This document shows positions 49,711 through 61,261 of a stretch of 64,000 bases of DNA, piece by piece (position 1 is the first letter of the stretch; the number at the start of each line of letters is the position of its first letter). The notes beneath the pieces were generated by a model, which saw only the letters and a list, made by a program, of their open reading frames with translations, had not been told where the DNA came from and ran no database searches. The position numbers and the translations under genes were made by a program. Source of the DNA: Adiantum capillus-veneris (lineage: Eukaryota; Streptophyta; Polypodiopsida; Polypodiales; Pteridaceae); assembly GCA_014529385.2 (NCBI GenBank), contig CM043942.1:29572969-29636968 (forward strand). The letters run 5' to 3'.

Positions 49711-50271
49711 TGTCACAAAGTGATGACGTGGCGGACATCAAAAACCCTAATTTCTGCTAGAAACCCTAACATTCCTGCAAACCCTAATTTTTGCCAAAAA
49801 CCCTAATTTCCGGAAATCGCGGAGGCGGATTATTAAAAAAAACAAATAATTTTTTTTTTTTTTTTTCTGGAAAATGATGAGCGACGCGAATTTTGCTTTT
49901 GCTTTTTAAAAAAAAAAAAGAGAAAAGACTCTCTAAGAGAGAGAGAGAACTGATGCTTTTGATTTTAAAAGCTTTTGGGGCTTTGCTTTTGGGCATCCCT
50001 TGTAACCTTTAAATTAGTGGTGAGGGCCTCACTTCTCAGAGCATCTGGACGCAGAGTCTGAGAGTGAAACCCTAACCGCTCTCTTGTACTTTGATGATTG
50101 ATTAATACAAAAAGAAATACCGAAAGGGGCGCCAGTCTTTGGGGCCAATATCTCTAGGCACGGAACTCCGCCGGGCCAGTGCAAATCTATTGTGATCTGT
50201 GAATTGTTTTGAAGTGGTTATTTGGTGCTGTCGCGGTTGATTCTTGACTTGGAGTGTCCAAGTTTGTTACA
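49711..50271 (+). repeat. gypsy C 3' LTR
   Basis: 561-bp partner with a longer A/T tract near 49838-49866. Preceded by the purine tract CAAGAGGGGGG (49698-49708). Confidence 0.95.
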
Positions 50272-50276
50272 AGAGC

Positions 50277-51336
50277 CCTCCTCGAAGTTAGTCCGAGCTC
50301 TCCTATCGAGGTCTCTGGCTTTCGTCCCGGTATGGACGATCTCATCACGGAGGAGTGCCTTGATGTGTTGTTTGCAATTCAACAGACTGCCTTCACTAAA
50401 AGATTTGTTGTTTCTCCTCTCTCAGGATGTGATATGATTTTGGGCATTCGATGGTTTCGTGATACTAACGCTCTCATTGATTTTGAGGCTAACACTTTAA
50501 CTCTCAATGCCAAAAGTGATTCTCCTACTGTCATTCAGGGAGTGGATATTGCTCATTTTCCATCTCTCATTGCTAATCTGCAGGACAAGATTGAAAGGAT
50601 TCGAGATAAGGAGACTCTCTCAGTCTCTTTTTCTCCACAGCATGACACACAGGATTTGCATGATTGTGAGAAGCATGATGATTTGAATGATAATGATGAG
50701 CATGATGATTTGGATGACAATGACAAGCATGATGATTTGCATGATCAAGATGTGATTTCTCACAAGCATAATGAGTTGCATGAAGATGATGTGATTGTTC
50801 ACCAGGATGATGTGTTAGTGGATGCTTTTTCTAGCCAAGCTAACCTCGTTGCAGATTCGATCAATCACGAAGAACCGATCTTGGCTTTCGAGTCGAGGTC
50901 CAATGAACCCCCACAGGACGATTCGATCATTCAAGAAGAACCGATCTTGGCTCTCGAGCCTAGGTCTAACGAACCCTCTCAGCATCGTTATGTGATCCCT
51001 TTTCCTAGGCATGACATATTGTATGTTGAGCACGTTTCTCTCATGGATGAGCACGAATGTATGCGGATTTTTCATGAAAAGCTGAAAAGTACGTATGTAA
51101 GGAAGTCACATTCCATGTCTCTTCCTTGGCATGACACAGTTTCCGAACGAGCACATGAAAGTATGAGCGCCAAGAGTGGGCATTTCCATTGTGTATTGCC
51201 AAAGCTGATTGCTCTAGATCATAAGAGAAAGATTCGATTTCATTGTTTGCATGTGTTTGATGAACGGGTTGTCACTTCGTCTTTATGTTCATCTACATTG
51301 CATACACAGTCTTTAGAAAAGACAAGATTTTTTTAA
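50277..51336 (+). CDS. gypsy B protease end and HD-rich ORF
   Basis: Rejoins in frame with 43770 across one copy of AGAGC (ERA then LLEVSPSSPIEV). The protease tail reads LSGCDMILGIRWFRDTNALI, the usual G-x-D-x-I-L-G-x-x-W. After residue about 120 the frame stays open through His/Asp-rich repeats (HDDLNDNDEHDDLDDNDK, positions about 50655-50800). A doubled EEPILA.E.RSNEP unit follows at 50870-50980, then a basic tail to TAA 51334-51336. No RT follows. The strongly biased region is unfamiliar; it may be a linker or a binding segment. Confidence 0.75.
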
Positions 51337-51645
51337 CTCACTTTACATGGAATGGGTATGTTCATGGTTTTGTGTTGGAAATGGTTTCAGGAATTTTCAG
51401 CCATGGAGATTCTTGAAGAAGAAAGAAGCAGGACTCTAGACGAAGTTGACGCAACGAAGGAGCCACAAAAGACCTTGTGTCGCTTTCGGCGCGGCCCAAA
51501 GAAGCAAGCATTGCAGACCTTTATGAAGTTCAAGTACCGCACGACCCACACATCAGAGTGGGCTGGCGAAGAGTCCCTTCTAGGATTCCGGATGCTATTG
51601 GCGATCTCCTTCGACGCCATACAGTTCGGTACCAGTACCTCACTT

Positions 51646-51659
51646 TGAAAAGGAGGGGA
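51646..51659 (+). promoter_or_regulatory. polypurine tract of gypsy B
   Basis: TGAAAAGGAGGGGA directly precedes the 3' LTR. Confidence 0.9.
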
Positions 51660-52881
51660 TGTCACGTGACATCCAACCCTATGTGTCCGTGGACAAGCTA
51701 CAGCATGACATGGGTTCAGTCAGTCCAGTCAGTCTAGATTTAGCAGTGATCTGGCACTTTTGTGAGTCTATTCGTAGACCGTGCATGCCCAGTCACTTAG
51801 TGTAGATGCATATCCTCTGGTTGCACACAACATGATCATCAGTATTCCCTTCAGAATCCATCAGATTCAGTCAGGGGAATTTTCCAGTGCATTTAGCCTA
51901 TTTTTCCTATTTTTGGTATTTTTCACTTATTATTTTAAGTGACTTCCCAACAAAAGTAGGTAGGGCAATTTTGCTAAGTTAATATATAAGCAAACCCAAG
52001 TTAGCACTCAATGGCAGAAGAGGCAGCAAGAGCACAGGCTCAACAGGCACCTTCTCAGCAGAACCCGCAAGAACTCTTGGCGTTTGATCTCCCAATCCTC
52101 GCCAACACACATCAGCCCCTAGCGTTTTTCTAGCGCTAGGCCAACTCCCCTTTCCTGGCGTTTTTCCCCAGTCTTGCATGATCATCAACAGCCATAGCCA
52201 TTGCAGATTCCTCACATCGCCAGATCAACACTAGCATTTTTGCTAGCATCAGCAAGCATTAGCGTTTTTGGATTTCAGGCCCAGATCAGCCTAGCGTTTT
52301 TGGCTAGCAATAGGAAGGCATCAACGATTTCATTTTCAGCATTTACCGCAGTAGAACAACAGCGTTTTCAGCCTATAGTACAGCAATAGAAACAGTCCCA
52401 ATTGGTTGCAGAAGTTCCCCCAATTTCAGCCCATGAAAACGCAGCCAAAATAGTCATTTTCAGCCACCGAAACAGCCCCGGAAATCAACAGATAGAAGAC
52501 CACAGATTTCAGCCATCAAGTCGTCGTCGTCGTCGTTGTCGTCATCTCCGTCGTCGTCATCGGCATAGTCCAAGTTGCATCAGTCCATTGCATGCGCATT
52601 GTACCAATTTGTGCAATCAAAAGTAGACCACTCTCGCCGACGAGAGTGGGGCCTTCGGAGGAGGGTTTTACAACGTCTCTGGTGTCGTATCTCTCTTCTC
52701 TCTCTATCTCTCAGTCTCATACACTTGCACGCACAGTGTCCATTCACTTTGTTTGTGATCATAGCACTTTCCATTAAGAACGGAAGGCTCTCCCTTCCAT
52801 AAGAACTAAAAGGAACCTTGAGCACAGTTCGGAGCACTCATCTTGAGCAAAGCGCAAACAATCATTCCGCTGCACCTAACA
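51660..52881 (+). repeat. gypsy B 3' LTR
   Basis: 1222-bp partner. Main differences are a longer (CGT)n tract near 52525 and a few substitutions. Confidence 0.95.
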
Positions 52882-54619
52882 CCAGGACATGCCAACTTGC
52901 CTCTGCTGTGTACCCCATCTCTTCAGCTCTAATGCCCAGCTTCATAGCTAACTTTGGTGAGATAAAGTTGGCTTTGGCACCTGGATCAAAGAAGATGAGT
53001 GCCGTCTGATCCCTAACTTTACCCCATGCCCTGCATAACTCACTGGCATCTTTGTTGGGCCTGTCACCCACCACGTCTGTCACTAAACTTGTCGTGGGTT
53101 TAGGCTTCTTGCCTTTCTGGTCTTCTTTATCCTCTAAGTTAGCTGGTCTTTTCCTTTGTGGACAATTGATAGAAAAGTGACTAGGCTGCTCGCATATAAG
53201 GCATTTGTTCTCAGCCATTAGGACCTTCTTTTCCTTGAGCAACTTGCGCACAAAAGGCTTCCTTTTCTGTTTCTTTGCCTGCACTTCAGAAGCCCCGGCT
53301 GAATCCTTGTCTTTGGTGACCTTTTCTGACCCTTGTGACGCATCAAGAGCCTGAGAGTAACGCTTTACAAAACCTCCTATTGTACTCCAGCAAGCTCTTG
53401 CACGAAGCTGAAGTAAGTTGGTGCCAATCTGTCATGACGTTGGCTTGAAATTCATTTGACAGCCAAGCAGATGCAAACATTTGCTTGAAGTAAACCCAAG
53501 TGGCGGGTGCCTGTCCTTGCATTAACAATGTCGTCCACCATGTAAGCACATGGTCCTTTAAGAAAGTGGCAGCTTTCCTGACCTTCGAGGCCTCTGTAAA
53601 ATTCCCTCCTGCATAAGCTGTATCAAACTGCTGGAGGAAGGTGAGGGCCTTTGTCTTATCCTCGAAACCACTGAAGGTACTGAACTTTACAGCTGCACCA
53701 CCTTCTTTGTAAGCCTTCGGCTTCTCTAGTGCCCCCAAGTTGTCATAAGGGATGGTCTACAACATGGGCACTGTAGTAGGCATGATCGGCACAACTTGGC
53801 CATTTACATTTTGCGTCAGAGGTGCGATATCTAGCTGCTGTCCAGAAAAACCAGCCATGCCAAAATGACCTTGTGGAACCCCAAACTGGCCTGGTTGCAG
53901 TGAAAACCTTGCTGCATGCCGATACTACCATACATGGGGTTTGGCATGATGCCTTGCATACCCCCGAACACTATTCCTGGCATGTACGGTTGACTTCTAG
54001 GCACATAACCAGCCATACTTTGGAACACTGATCCACCCCCGAAATACCTAGGATGTACCGTGGGTGGTGAAAAAACTGAGTGCATAGCTTGGTATCCAGT
54101 TCCCTGTCCATTCAAGACAGCATGCTGTCTCTGAAAGGTGGCCGGCTGAATTGGCATAACCTGTGGAATAGGCGTTCTAGCCACCTGTTCAAGCACAGGA
54201 GGAACCTGTTTTGGAGCCCTTGACTCCGCAACATGCGAGTGTTCCCTTTCCTCATGAGCCGCATGAAGTACCTGGGCTTGAGCATCAACAAGCTCCGTAC
54301 GCGGCGTAGGTTGCCTATTTTGTTGTTGCACTGGTGGTGCTTGCAAGAACTCCATAAACCTTGGATTCTGCACCAGCTGCGAAAAGACATTCACCGCGGC
54401 AACTAACTGAGTCTTGAACGCATCATCCTCAAGCTGCCCAGTCATAAAGCCCTGTACTACTGGAGGGACATTCACGTTGACAGGAGGCAGATCGACCTGG
54501 CCGTGAGCTCTTGCCAATCTCGAAAACCATAGGGATCTCTTGCCTATCCTTTGAAGAGGAACCCTCTTCCACAATGCTCTTCCCCTTGTCGGCCATAGTG
54601 TAATTCCGCGTTCCTGCAC
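52882..54619 (-). pseudogene. gypsy A gag, knuckle and protease start
   Basis: Starts MADKGKSIVEEGSSSKD at 54600-54540, with Gln/Pro-rich N-terminal gag to 53831. The conserved gag domain is at 53738-53343 (KALTFLQQFDTAYAGGNFTE, TWWTTLLMQ). The knuckle CLICEQPSHFSINC is intact, and the protease reads ALIFFDPGAKANFI with DPG in place of DSG/DTG. Three registers are used, so at least two frameshifts are present. The right end is cut by the insertion of element B at 52882. Confidence 0.88.
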
Positions 54620-56229
54620 TCTGTGTCTTTACCCAAAACAATCCAAGCTCACTCTTTAAGGAAAAAGTGGTTGATGTCCCGACAACGGAACCATGAAACC
54701 GGCCCGTAGTGCGGTAGGCTTTGGCTTTCACCCGAAATTCTTTACTTTAAATAGACACAGAGTACTTTGCAAAGGTAACGTGTAACGAGGATTAACACCT
54801 AAGTACACACACGGCTCGAGAGCTAGAATGCTCGAGCAGACGCCGACAACCTGTAGGCCCCAAAATTGGCGCCCCTTTCGGTATTTCTTTATTCTTTAAC
54901 AGAGGGAATAAAACTTGTGATCTCTTACAAGCTGCCCCGCTCAATCTAGGCTAAGAAACACCTGTTCTGGCCCGATTTCGGCAACATAACTGTGCTAGGA
55001 CACTTCATAGTCAGTATCCCCACGCAATAGGTGACTTTCCCGATGCATAGGGATACTTTGCAAAACCTGGCGAGAATCTGCAGCACGCTGAATTCTCTGT
55101 TTTCTGCCCCAAAAATGCGCCAGTTCACCTATACAGCGGTCCCCTCGCATCCCCGACCTCCTGGGGGTATTAGGGTCCGTTTAGGGCCAAAACCCTAAAC
55201 CTGCAAAAATACACAGCAGGCTGTAATTCCCTGTTTTGGGCTCCGTTTTGCGTGCTGGTCGCATCTGTAGCAAGACCTCGAGCTCCCGCACCTGTAGGGC
55301 TACTTGCCCTTTGAATCGGACGAGATTTCTAACGTGAAACCTCTCCAAATTCACCTGTACCTGCTGGAGATTAGCCGCTAGCTAATCCAGTACCTGTGCA
55401 AGAGGCTCTTGCCTCGGCAATCGCGTATGAACCCACATAACTGTACATTGGTCAAATGAAAAGCCCACTAGTGGGGCATAACATACTGCTCGTAGGGGAG
55501 AGAGAGAGCAGTGCGTAGCATGCAGGGCATCACTCCTGGCACCCGTGGTGACAGAGAGTAAATGAGGCCTCTCCCAGCATCAAATTCAGCGCCAACTCTT
55601 CTTGCACGAGGAAAGTGCACCAAAGTGTGCCACTTGGCGCATTTACTAGCATTTTCCCGTTTCGGGTTCGCCGCTTAAAAATCTCCCAACTGGTCGCCCA
55701 GTTGACTTCGCGGCAGAGTTGTAAATTGTTCCCCTAGTCATACTGGAGGTAATGACACGAACACATTTCACGGCCCAAAATAGCAGTTCCCTAAATTTTA
55801 GGAAATGATTCCGTTGGGCTCCCTGTGGTCATCTGACCATCTATCCTCATTGGGACCGCGTCCAAAAGTGCAATGTGGCCCAACTGTCGGATACTTTCTG
55901 TTGGTAGTCACACCTTGACTTTAGGCCTTTATTGAGTTCACTTCCTAGAACCCACCAACTTGCTAAGTGCGACGGGGGGACCTGTATGATCTTGCTCTGA
56001 GCCTAGACATCCTCTTACCATACGAATTCCAGTGCCGACCACTACCCATCTGCGGGTGAAACTACCGTTCACATTGGCCATACAATGTCCGACCGTTTGC
56101 TACTTCAAGAAGAGGGTCTCAAAAATAAAACAAAACCCATTGGAAAGAAACCAACAACTAAAGTTAGCAGTTGCCACGTCCTCGTGACATAGTTAACAAT
56201 TGCCACGTCCCATGACAGAACCAGTGATT
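54620..56229 (-). other. leader and LTR-like DNA of gypsy A
   Basis: No gene. On the minus strand, 54895-54870 reads AAAGAAATACCGAAAGGGGC, the U5-like block also present in the C-family LTR. I could not find the LTR ends, a TSD or an iMet primer site. Confidence 0.45.
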
Positions 56230-56740
56230 TCAGCCTACTGTACCAGCGTTTTTCAGCATGTCAAATCAGCGTTTCCAGGAGGACAAATCAGCGTTTACAG
56301 CAGTAGACAAATCAGCGTTTACAGCAGTAGATAAAGCAGCGTTTGCAGCCATCAAATCAGCGTTTCCAGCCAGCAATCATTAGCGTCATCGTCGCTGCCG
56401 TCGTCTCCGACTTAGATCCTCATTGCATCATAGCATCAAGAACTTGCATCAGCACCTTTGTATCAGATTTGTGCAATCAATAGCATAGACTTCTCTCGCC
56501 ATCGAGAGGGGGGCCCTTGGAGGAGGGTTTGGCAACATTTTGGTGTCGTATTCTTCTCTCTCTATCTCTTAGTCTCAACACCTTCTTTCACGGTGTTTTT
56601 CCACTTTGTTTGTGATCATTTGCACTATCTCATTAAAGGAACGGAAGGCTCTCCCTTCCGTAAGTAAAAGGAACCCTTGAGCACAGTTCGGAGCACTCAT
56701 CTTGAGCAAAGTTCAACATTCAGTTCTGCTGCACCTTACA
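56230..56740 (+). repeat. diverged gypsy B-family LTR fragment
   Basis: Matches the 3' half of the element B LTR (GGAACGGAAGGCTCTCCCTT, GAGCACAGTTCGGAGCACTC) and ends TGCACCTTACA at 56740. Carries an AGCGTTT minisatellite with a 27-bp period at about 56265-56360. The left edge is uncertain. It may be a solo LTR or a truncated copy. Confidence 0.75.
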
Positions 56741-59575
56741 TTTTTTCTCACGGAACTCTCTAAGGTGCAAAGGGCGACATCTTACTTGAAAGGAATTGCA
56801 CAGACATGGCGGTCTACTTTGTCGTTATGCAGAGAAGCACCTACGACGTGAGTAAAATTCAAGAGAATTTTCACGTCAAGTTGAATATTAAACGAATATG
56901 AAAGAGATCTCAGCACAAATTGGCATCGTTTGAGAATGATTAAGAAACTTTGAGGGACCGGAATGAGCGGTTTTGTTGTGGTTTGCCAAAAAAGATTCAA
57001 GAGTATTGTCTACAAGAGAAGTCTTACTCTATTTAGAGACTTATGGCGCATGCTAAGCAAGGATTTGGGATGTATGCTGGCTCATTGACTTATCCTATGG
57101 ATAGGATAGTATTGACCTCTTCAAGGCAAGAGTCTTCCAATAAAGAGAATGAATCAGGGGAACGAGATGACAGATCATCTCAAGATTCCAGAGCAGTACA
57201 AGAATCGGATCGTAGCACATCTGAGGGTTCCGACGAACTAAGGGAACCTGATGCAAGGTTATTAGAGGATTTTGGAGAAGAAAGAGGAAAATTATGAACC
57301 TAGTGAAAGAGCTTCTAGAGAAGGGTCTCATTCAGCGTTGGATATTGAAGAATGTGCATTGACTACAAGGCTCTCAATAAAATCACCATCAAGAACAGGT
57401 TTCCATTCCCAGGATCAATGATATACTAGACAGACTTCAGGGTTCTACTTATTTCAGCAGAATTGACTTGAAGAGTGGTTATCATCAGATCCGAATTGCT
57501 CTTGGGGATGACTATAAGACAACATTGAGGGCGTCTTTTTTATTGTACGAGTATTTGGTGATGCCTTTTGGTCTCATGAATGCTCTTGCAACGTTCAACA
57601 GGATGATGGATAGGATTTTTCGAGACTATAGGTAATTTCGGGGCACCTTTTTGACGACATCATCGTATTCTCCAAGAACGAGGAAAAACATCAACACCAC
57701 CGATTATAGGTTTTCCAGGCACTCGGGCAACATCGGTTCGTGGTGAACGGGAAGAAGAGCGAGTTTTTCTTACCCGAGATCCACTTTTTGGGACACATCG
57801 TCTCTGTGGAGGGTGTCAAAATGGATCTGGCCAAGGTTGAGACCATCAAAGATTGGCATGATTTTTTGGGTTTGTGCTCTTACTACCAACGGTTCATTAA
57901 AAAATTTGTGGAGATTGCTTCTCCTCTAAATGCTTTGACACAGAAAGGGGTTCCTTTCGCATAGGGACCATATGAGATTGCGGCCTTCAAGACTCTCAAG
58001 GAGAAGTTGACAACTGCCCCAGTGTCGGGTTTGCTAGACTTGCAAAAGCCATTTGAGGTACATTGTGATGCGTGTGGTCACAGTCTGGGAGCGGTCTTAA
58101 TGGAGGAAGAACATGTTGTAGCTTATGAGAGCTAAATGTTTTCTAGACCAAAACGGGTTGCATAGATTTATGAGAGTGGAGCTTTTGGCAGTTATCCATG
58201 CTCTTACTCAGTGGCGGCACTTTCTACTTGGAGCCGATTTTGCAGCATTCACCGATTATCAGAGTTTGCGCTATTTCCCCGAAACGGCTTTCGGACAAGC
58301 AGATGTGTTCGTCACAATTTCACTTTGAGATTGACTTTGGTTTTGGCTGTTTCGGCAGTTCATCACTAGACTTTGAGGATACAATAGATCAGTATGCCGC
58401 AAATTCGGATTTTGCAGACATCTTTGACCGATTGCAAAGTGGGGAAGTGGTTGCGGGGTATTCGCTTATGGAAGGCTATTTGATGCGGAAAAACTTCTTG
58501 TATGTTACACAAGCGCTGAGAAATAAGGTTTTGACAGAGTGCCATTGTCCAACCTTTTCAGGCCATCGTGCATAGAAACCACCTTGAAAGGTGTGGAGTG
58601 GTTCTTCTACTGGGCGAGACTCAAAAAGGATGTGGACGAGTTTGTTTAATATGCCAGAAGGTCAAGTTTGACCTTCTGGCATAAGGCACGAGGTCTTTTG
58701 CAACCTTTATCAGCACCTAGCCAACCATGGGAAAGTATAGCAATGGATTTCATTTTTTATCTTCCCAAGACTCAGAGTGGGCATGATGATATTTGGACAA
58801 TCATCGACAGGTTTGGTAAACAAGCTCATTTTGTTCCGGTCAAGTAGACAGTTAATCCCGATCATTTGGCTAAATTGTTTGTCTCATAGATATTTCGATT
58901 ATATGGCATGCCTCAGTGTATAGTTTCAAATAGAGATCCCCGTTTTACTAGTCTGTTTTGGAGGGCAATCTGGGAGAATATTGGTACACGGTTACAATTC
59001 TCGTCCTTTTTCCACCCACAGACAGATGGGCAATTGGAGAAAGCAAATTAAGTGGTTTTGGACTTGTGAAGTCATACATCTCTGATCAGAAGGCTCAGTG
59101 GGAGAAGTATTTTCCTTTGGTGGAGTTTGCCTACAACAACACAGTACATACGTCTACAGGGAAGGCGCCATTTGAGATCATTGGGTGCTAAGAAGGTTCC
59201 ACCTATTCCAAGCACCAAGGATAAGATTTTTGAAGCAGATCAGTATGATCTAGATCTGGATACTGTTTTTGTCCAGGTGCACAAGACTCTTGAGAAGTCT
59301 CAAGCAAGGCATAAGAAGGCAGTGGACAAGCATCGACGTGACTTGCAATCAAAGGAAGGTGATTGGGTGCTTCTACGGTTTGAGAAGGCACGCCTACGGA
59401 AACGAAGGGGTAAGGAGCAACTTTTCTCAAAGTTGAGTATGAGATCTATGGCCCTTTCCAGATTCAGGAAAAGATAAATGATGTATCCTTCAGATTGAAG
59501 TTACCAGATACTTGGAAGATTCACAATGCATTTCATGTGAGTCTATTGAGACCTTTCAAAGGTGAGGTGCCAATG
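56741..59575 (+). mobile_element. gypsy D, heavily decayed, no LTRs
   Basis: Relative of element C on the plus strand. gag from about 56758 (LSKVQRATSYLKGIAQTW), MAHAKQGFGMYAGSLTYPMD at 57043, RT (YFSRIDLKSGYHQIRIALGD; EYLVMPFGL), HFLGHIVSVEGVKMDLAKVE, RNase H (VHCDACGHSLGAVL) and integrase (SLFWRAIWENIGTRL, LVEFAYNNTVHTSTGK). The tail DTWKIHNAFHVSLLRPFKGE diverges from C at about 59575, before the chromodomain. Dozens of stops and shifts and a short RT deletion near 57340. Truncated at both ends. Confidence 0.85.
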
Positions 59576-60103
59576 GACATGGTATACAACAAAGATGGGG
59601 ATGTCAGTAGCTACTTGAAGAATATGCTAGAGCCTGATCTGATTTGAGCTGAGCCAGGCGCTTTGTAGTCTCCCGGTGGAATTGGTCTCTGATCTCTGTC
59701 ATCTCCCGCTGGTAGAGACCATTCAAGCTATAGCGCATGTCGACATGGTATCTCAATCCTTTTCCGTTACTTAGGAATTGAGGTGGTAGTTGAACTTTGC
59801 ACCTTGAGGCTCATGGGGTGTGAGGCTCCAGCTAAGTGGCATTGTGAGCATGCATTATTATGAAACAAACTTTTTTCCTGGTCATTGCTTTTTCAAGTGA
59901 GGTGGCCTCTTTTTCAAAATACTATCTGTAGCTTATTTTTCCAATAATTGGCTGCATAATTTCGTTACAAAAAAAAAATTATGATTTAAAAAAAAAAACA
60001 CTTGATTTTTAATTCCAGTTTACATATAAGAAATGTCAACCCTTCAGCATCATAATTATGCACCAGAGTTTTTGAACTTGTGTTGTGTTTCAATCGAATG
60101 CAG
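59576..60103. other. non-coding, 3' part of giant intron
   Basis: No gene seen. Two poly-A runs at 59968-59999. Ends at acceptor GAATGCAG for exon 2 of the prefoldin-like gene. Confidence 0.5.
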
Positions 60104-60157
60104 GTACAAAAACTGGAAGTGGCTTGTGCTGAGTTGAAAAGTTTACCTCCTATGAGA
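60104..60157 (+). CDS. prefoldin-like protein, exon 2
   Basis: 54 bases between acceptor GAATGCAG and donor GTAAGT, phase 0 at both ends. Encodes VQKLEVACAELKSLPPMR. The helix followed by SLPPxR is the first helix and turn of the small beta-type prefoldin-like family (human ASDURF is the best-known member, a component of the PAQosome/R2TP-associated prefoldin-like complex). Both splice sites are strong. Confidence 0.62.
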
Positions 60158-61078
60158 GTAAGTGCCTACCAGTTCAGAGCATGGTCGAAAATACCATTGT
60201 CAGGGCCTCCCAATTCAACTCTGATGGTTGTATGTTATGAAAAACTCCGAATCTCAGAATGATTAGCTCACAACTGTGCCATTTTGTTGAGAGCTAGCGG
60301 TGTTGTTTGGTCTTGACAATTGACAGAAGTCGTGACGGCTTTTGATGAGTAAAATTTCAAGCTAAGGTACTCACCACATTGAAATGCAGCGTGCCCGCAG
60401 CCCAACATAAATGAGCATGGATAGGGTCTCCTCTAACCTTGGTGGTTGTTTTGGATTGTGCAAATCTTGTTCTTTAGGAATAGCAGCAGTAGTTCTGCAA
60501 GGGGCTATGTAAGAAACTGACTAATTGGATGACTAGTAAGCACAGGAGTTGGAGACAGATTGATGGTGCTGCAATGGAGGTGTCCATTGTTCAATGGGCT
60601 TTGCAGTGTACTGACTATTGGTTATAGATGGAGTTTGCAATAGATTGGTAGTGCTTATAAGAGTCGTCTAGGTGGTTGAAAGTGCATCATTGGGAACGTC
60701 TTTGAAAGTAATTTTTTCCTGCAGAACTTCTGTTGTCGATTCTTTTCCTTTGGAATGTTGGAAGAGCAGCTCCAAGGCTTTTGATGCAGAAGATCTTGAC
60801 TCTTTCATTGAGGATGACACCAAGTGTCGCACCGTCTTACTTTCAAGTGCATTCTGCTTTGAATGCTTACCTTAGAGGTCCATAATAAGACCGCAACAGA
60901 TGTGATGATTTGAATGTTCAATGCGATTCCTTGCCTTTTAAATCAGAAAATTGTATAAACATAGCATTATAAAATTATAATTCTATTTAAGCCTACAGTT
61001 AGCCTAATGTCCTTAAACCGGGATCTCTCCTTCAAACGATTTTGCCATGATTGCTTTTCCCTTTTTTTTTTTTTGCAG

Positions 61079-61148
61079 AGTGTGTATCACAAACGAGGTG
61101 CTCTTTTTTTCCAAAGCGACGTTAAGACACTCACAAGTTTGCATCAGA
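61079..61148 (+). CDS. prefoldin-like protein, exon 3
   Basis: Follows a T-rich tract and TTTTGCAG. Reads SVYHKRGALFFQSDVKTLTS LHQ plus one base, ending at donor GTAATT. The R-S-VY-x(6)-FF-x-x-D pattern is the beta hairpin of prefoldin-like proteins. Phase 0 at the acceptor, phase 1 at the donor, matching exons 2 and 4. Confidence 0.65.
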
Positions 61149-61261
61149 GTAATTTTCTTGGTCCAGTTCTTGCTTTTTTCTACACTACAAGAAGTTGCCA
61201 GTGATTGTTTGATCGTTTAATGTGGACACATTAATGTTTTTACCTACTTCTTTTGTTTCAG

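Larger units (their letters stand above)
43771..50271 (+). mobile_element. gypsy C (inner): chromovirus
   Basis: 6.5-kb plus-strand Ty3/gypsy element with LTRs 43771-44317 and 49711-50271 and a perfect duplication AGAGC (43766-43770 and 50272-50276), inserted in the protease of element B. Order gag, protease, RT, RNase H, integrase, with a C-terminal chromodomain, which places it among chromoviruses. LTRs are close to identical apart from an A-rich insertion, so it is the youngest layer. The coding region nevertheless has about seven frameshifts and a deletion in integrase. Confidence 0.95.
40468..52881 (+). mobile_element. gypsy B: gag-protease-only LTR element
   Basis: Plus-strand element with TG...CA LTRs of 1.22 kb (40468-41688 and 51660-52881) and a perfect 5-bp duplication CCAGG (40463-40467 and 52882-52886). 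An iMet primer site follows the left LTR and a purine tract precedes the right LTR. Minus the inserted element C it is about 5.9 kb, with a 3.47-kb interior coding gag, CCHC knuckle, protease and a His/Asp-rich region. No RT, RNase H or integrase motif appears anywhere in the interior. It resembles non-autonomous TR-GAG-type elements. Confidence 0.93.
38655..56150 (-). mobile_element. gypsy A (outer), split and truncated
   Basis: Minus-strand Ty3/gypsy element. gag (54619-53343) and the knuckle/protease (53284-52882) lie right of inserted element B. The rest of protease, RT and RNase H (40467-38710) lies left of it. Reading across the duplicated site CCAGG restores the usual LACPGHSE protease-linker region after one small frameshift. 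Integrase and the left LTR are missing, the copy ending near 38655. The right side (about 54740-56150) is leader and LTR-like, with GGCGCCCCTTTCGGTATTTC at 54875, but its limits are not defined. Confidence 0.8.
36151..60103 (+). other. ~24-kb intron with nested transposons
   Basis: Inferred intron of the prefoldin-like gene. It contains, in order: non-coding DNA to about 37.2 kb, a deleted LTR element, the three-level gypsy nest, a G1-family LTR fragment, a decayed gypsy, and non-coding DNA. In 36151-37240 I see no gene. Confidence 0.5.

Noticed and set aside
59968-59999. Poly-A runs as a LINE or pseudogene tail
   Set aside because: No adjacent LINE coding sequence and no target duplication visible.
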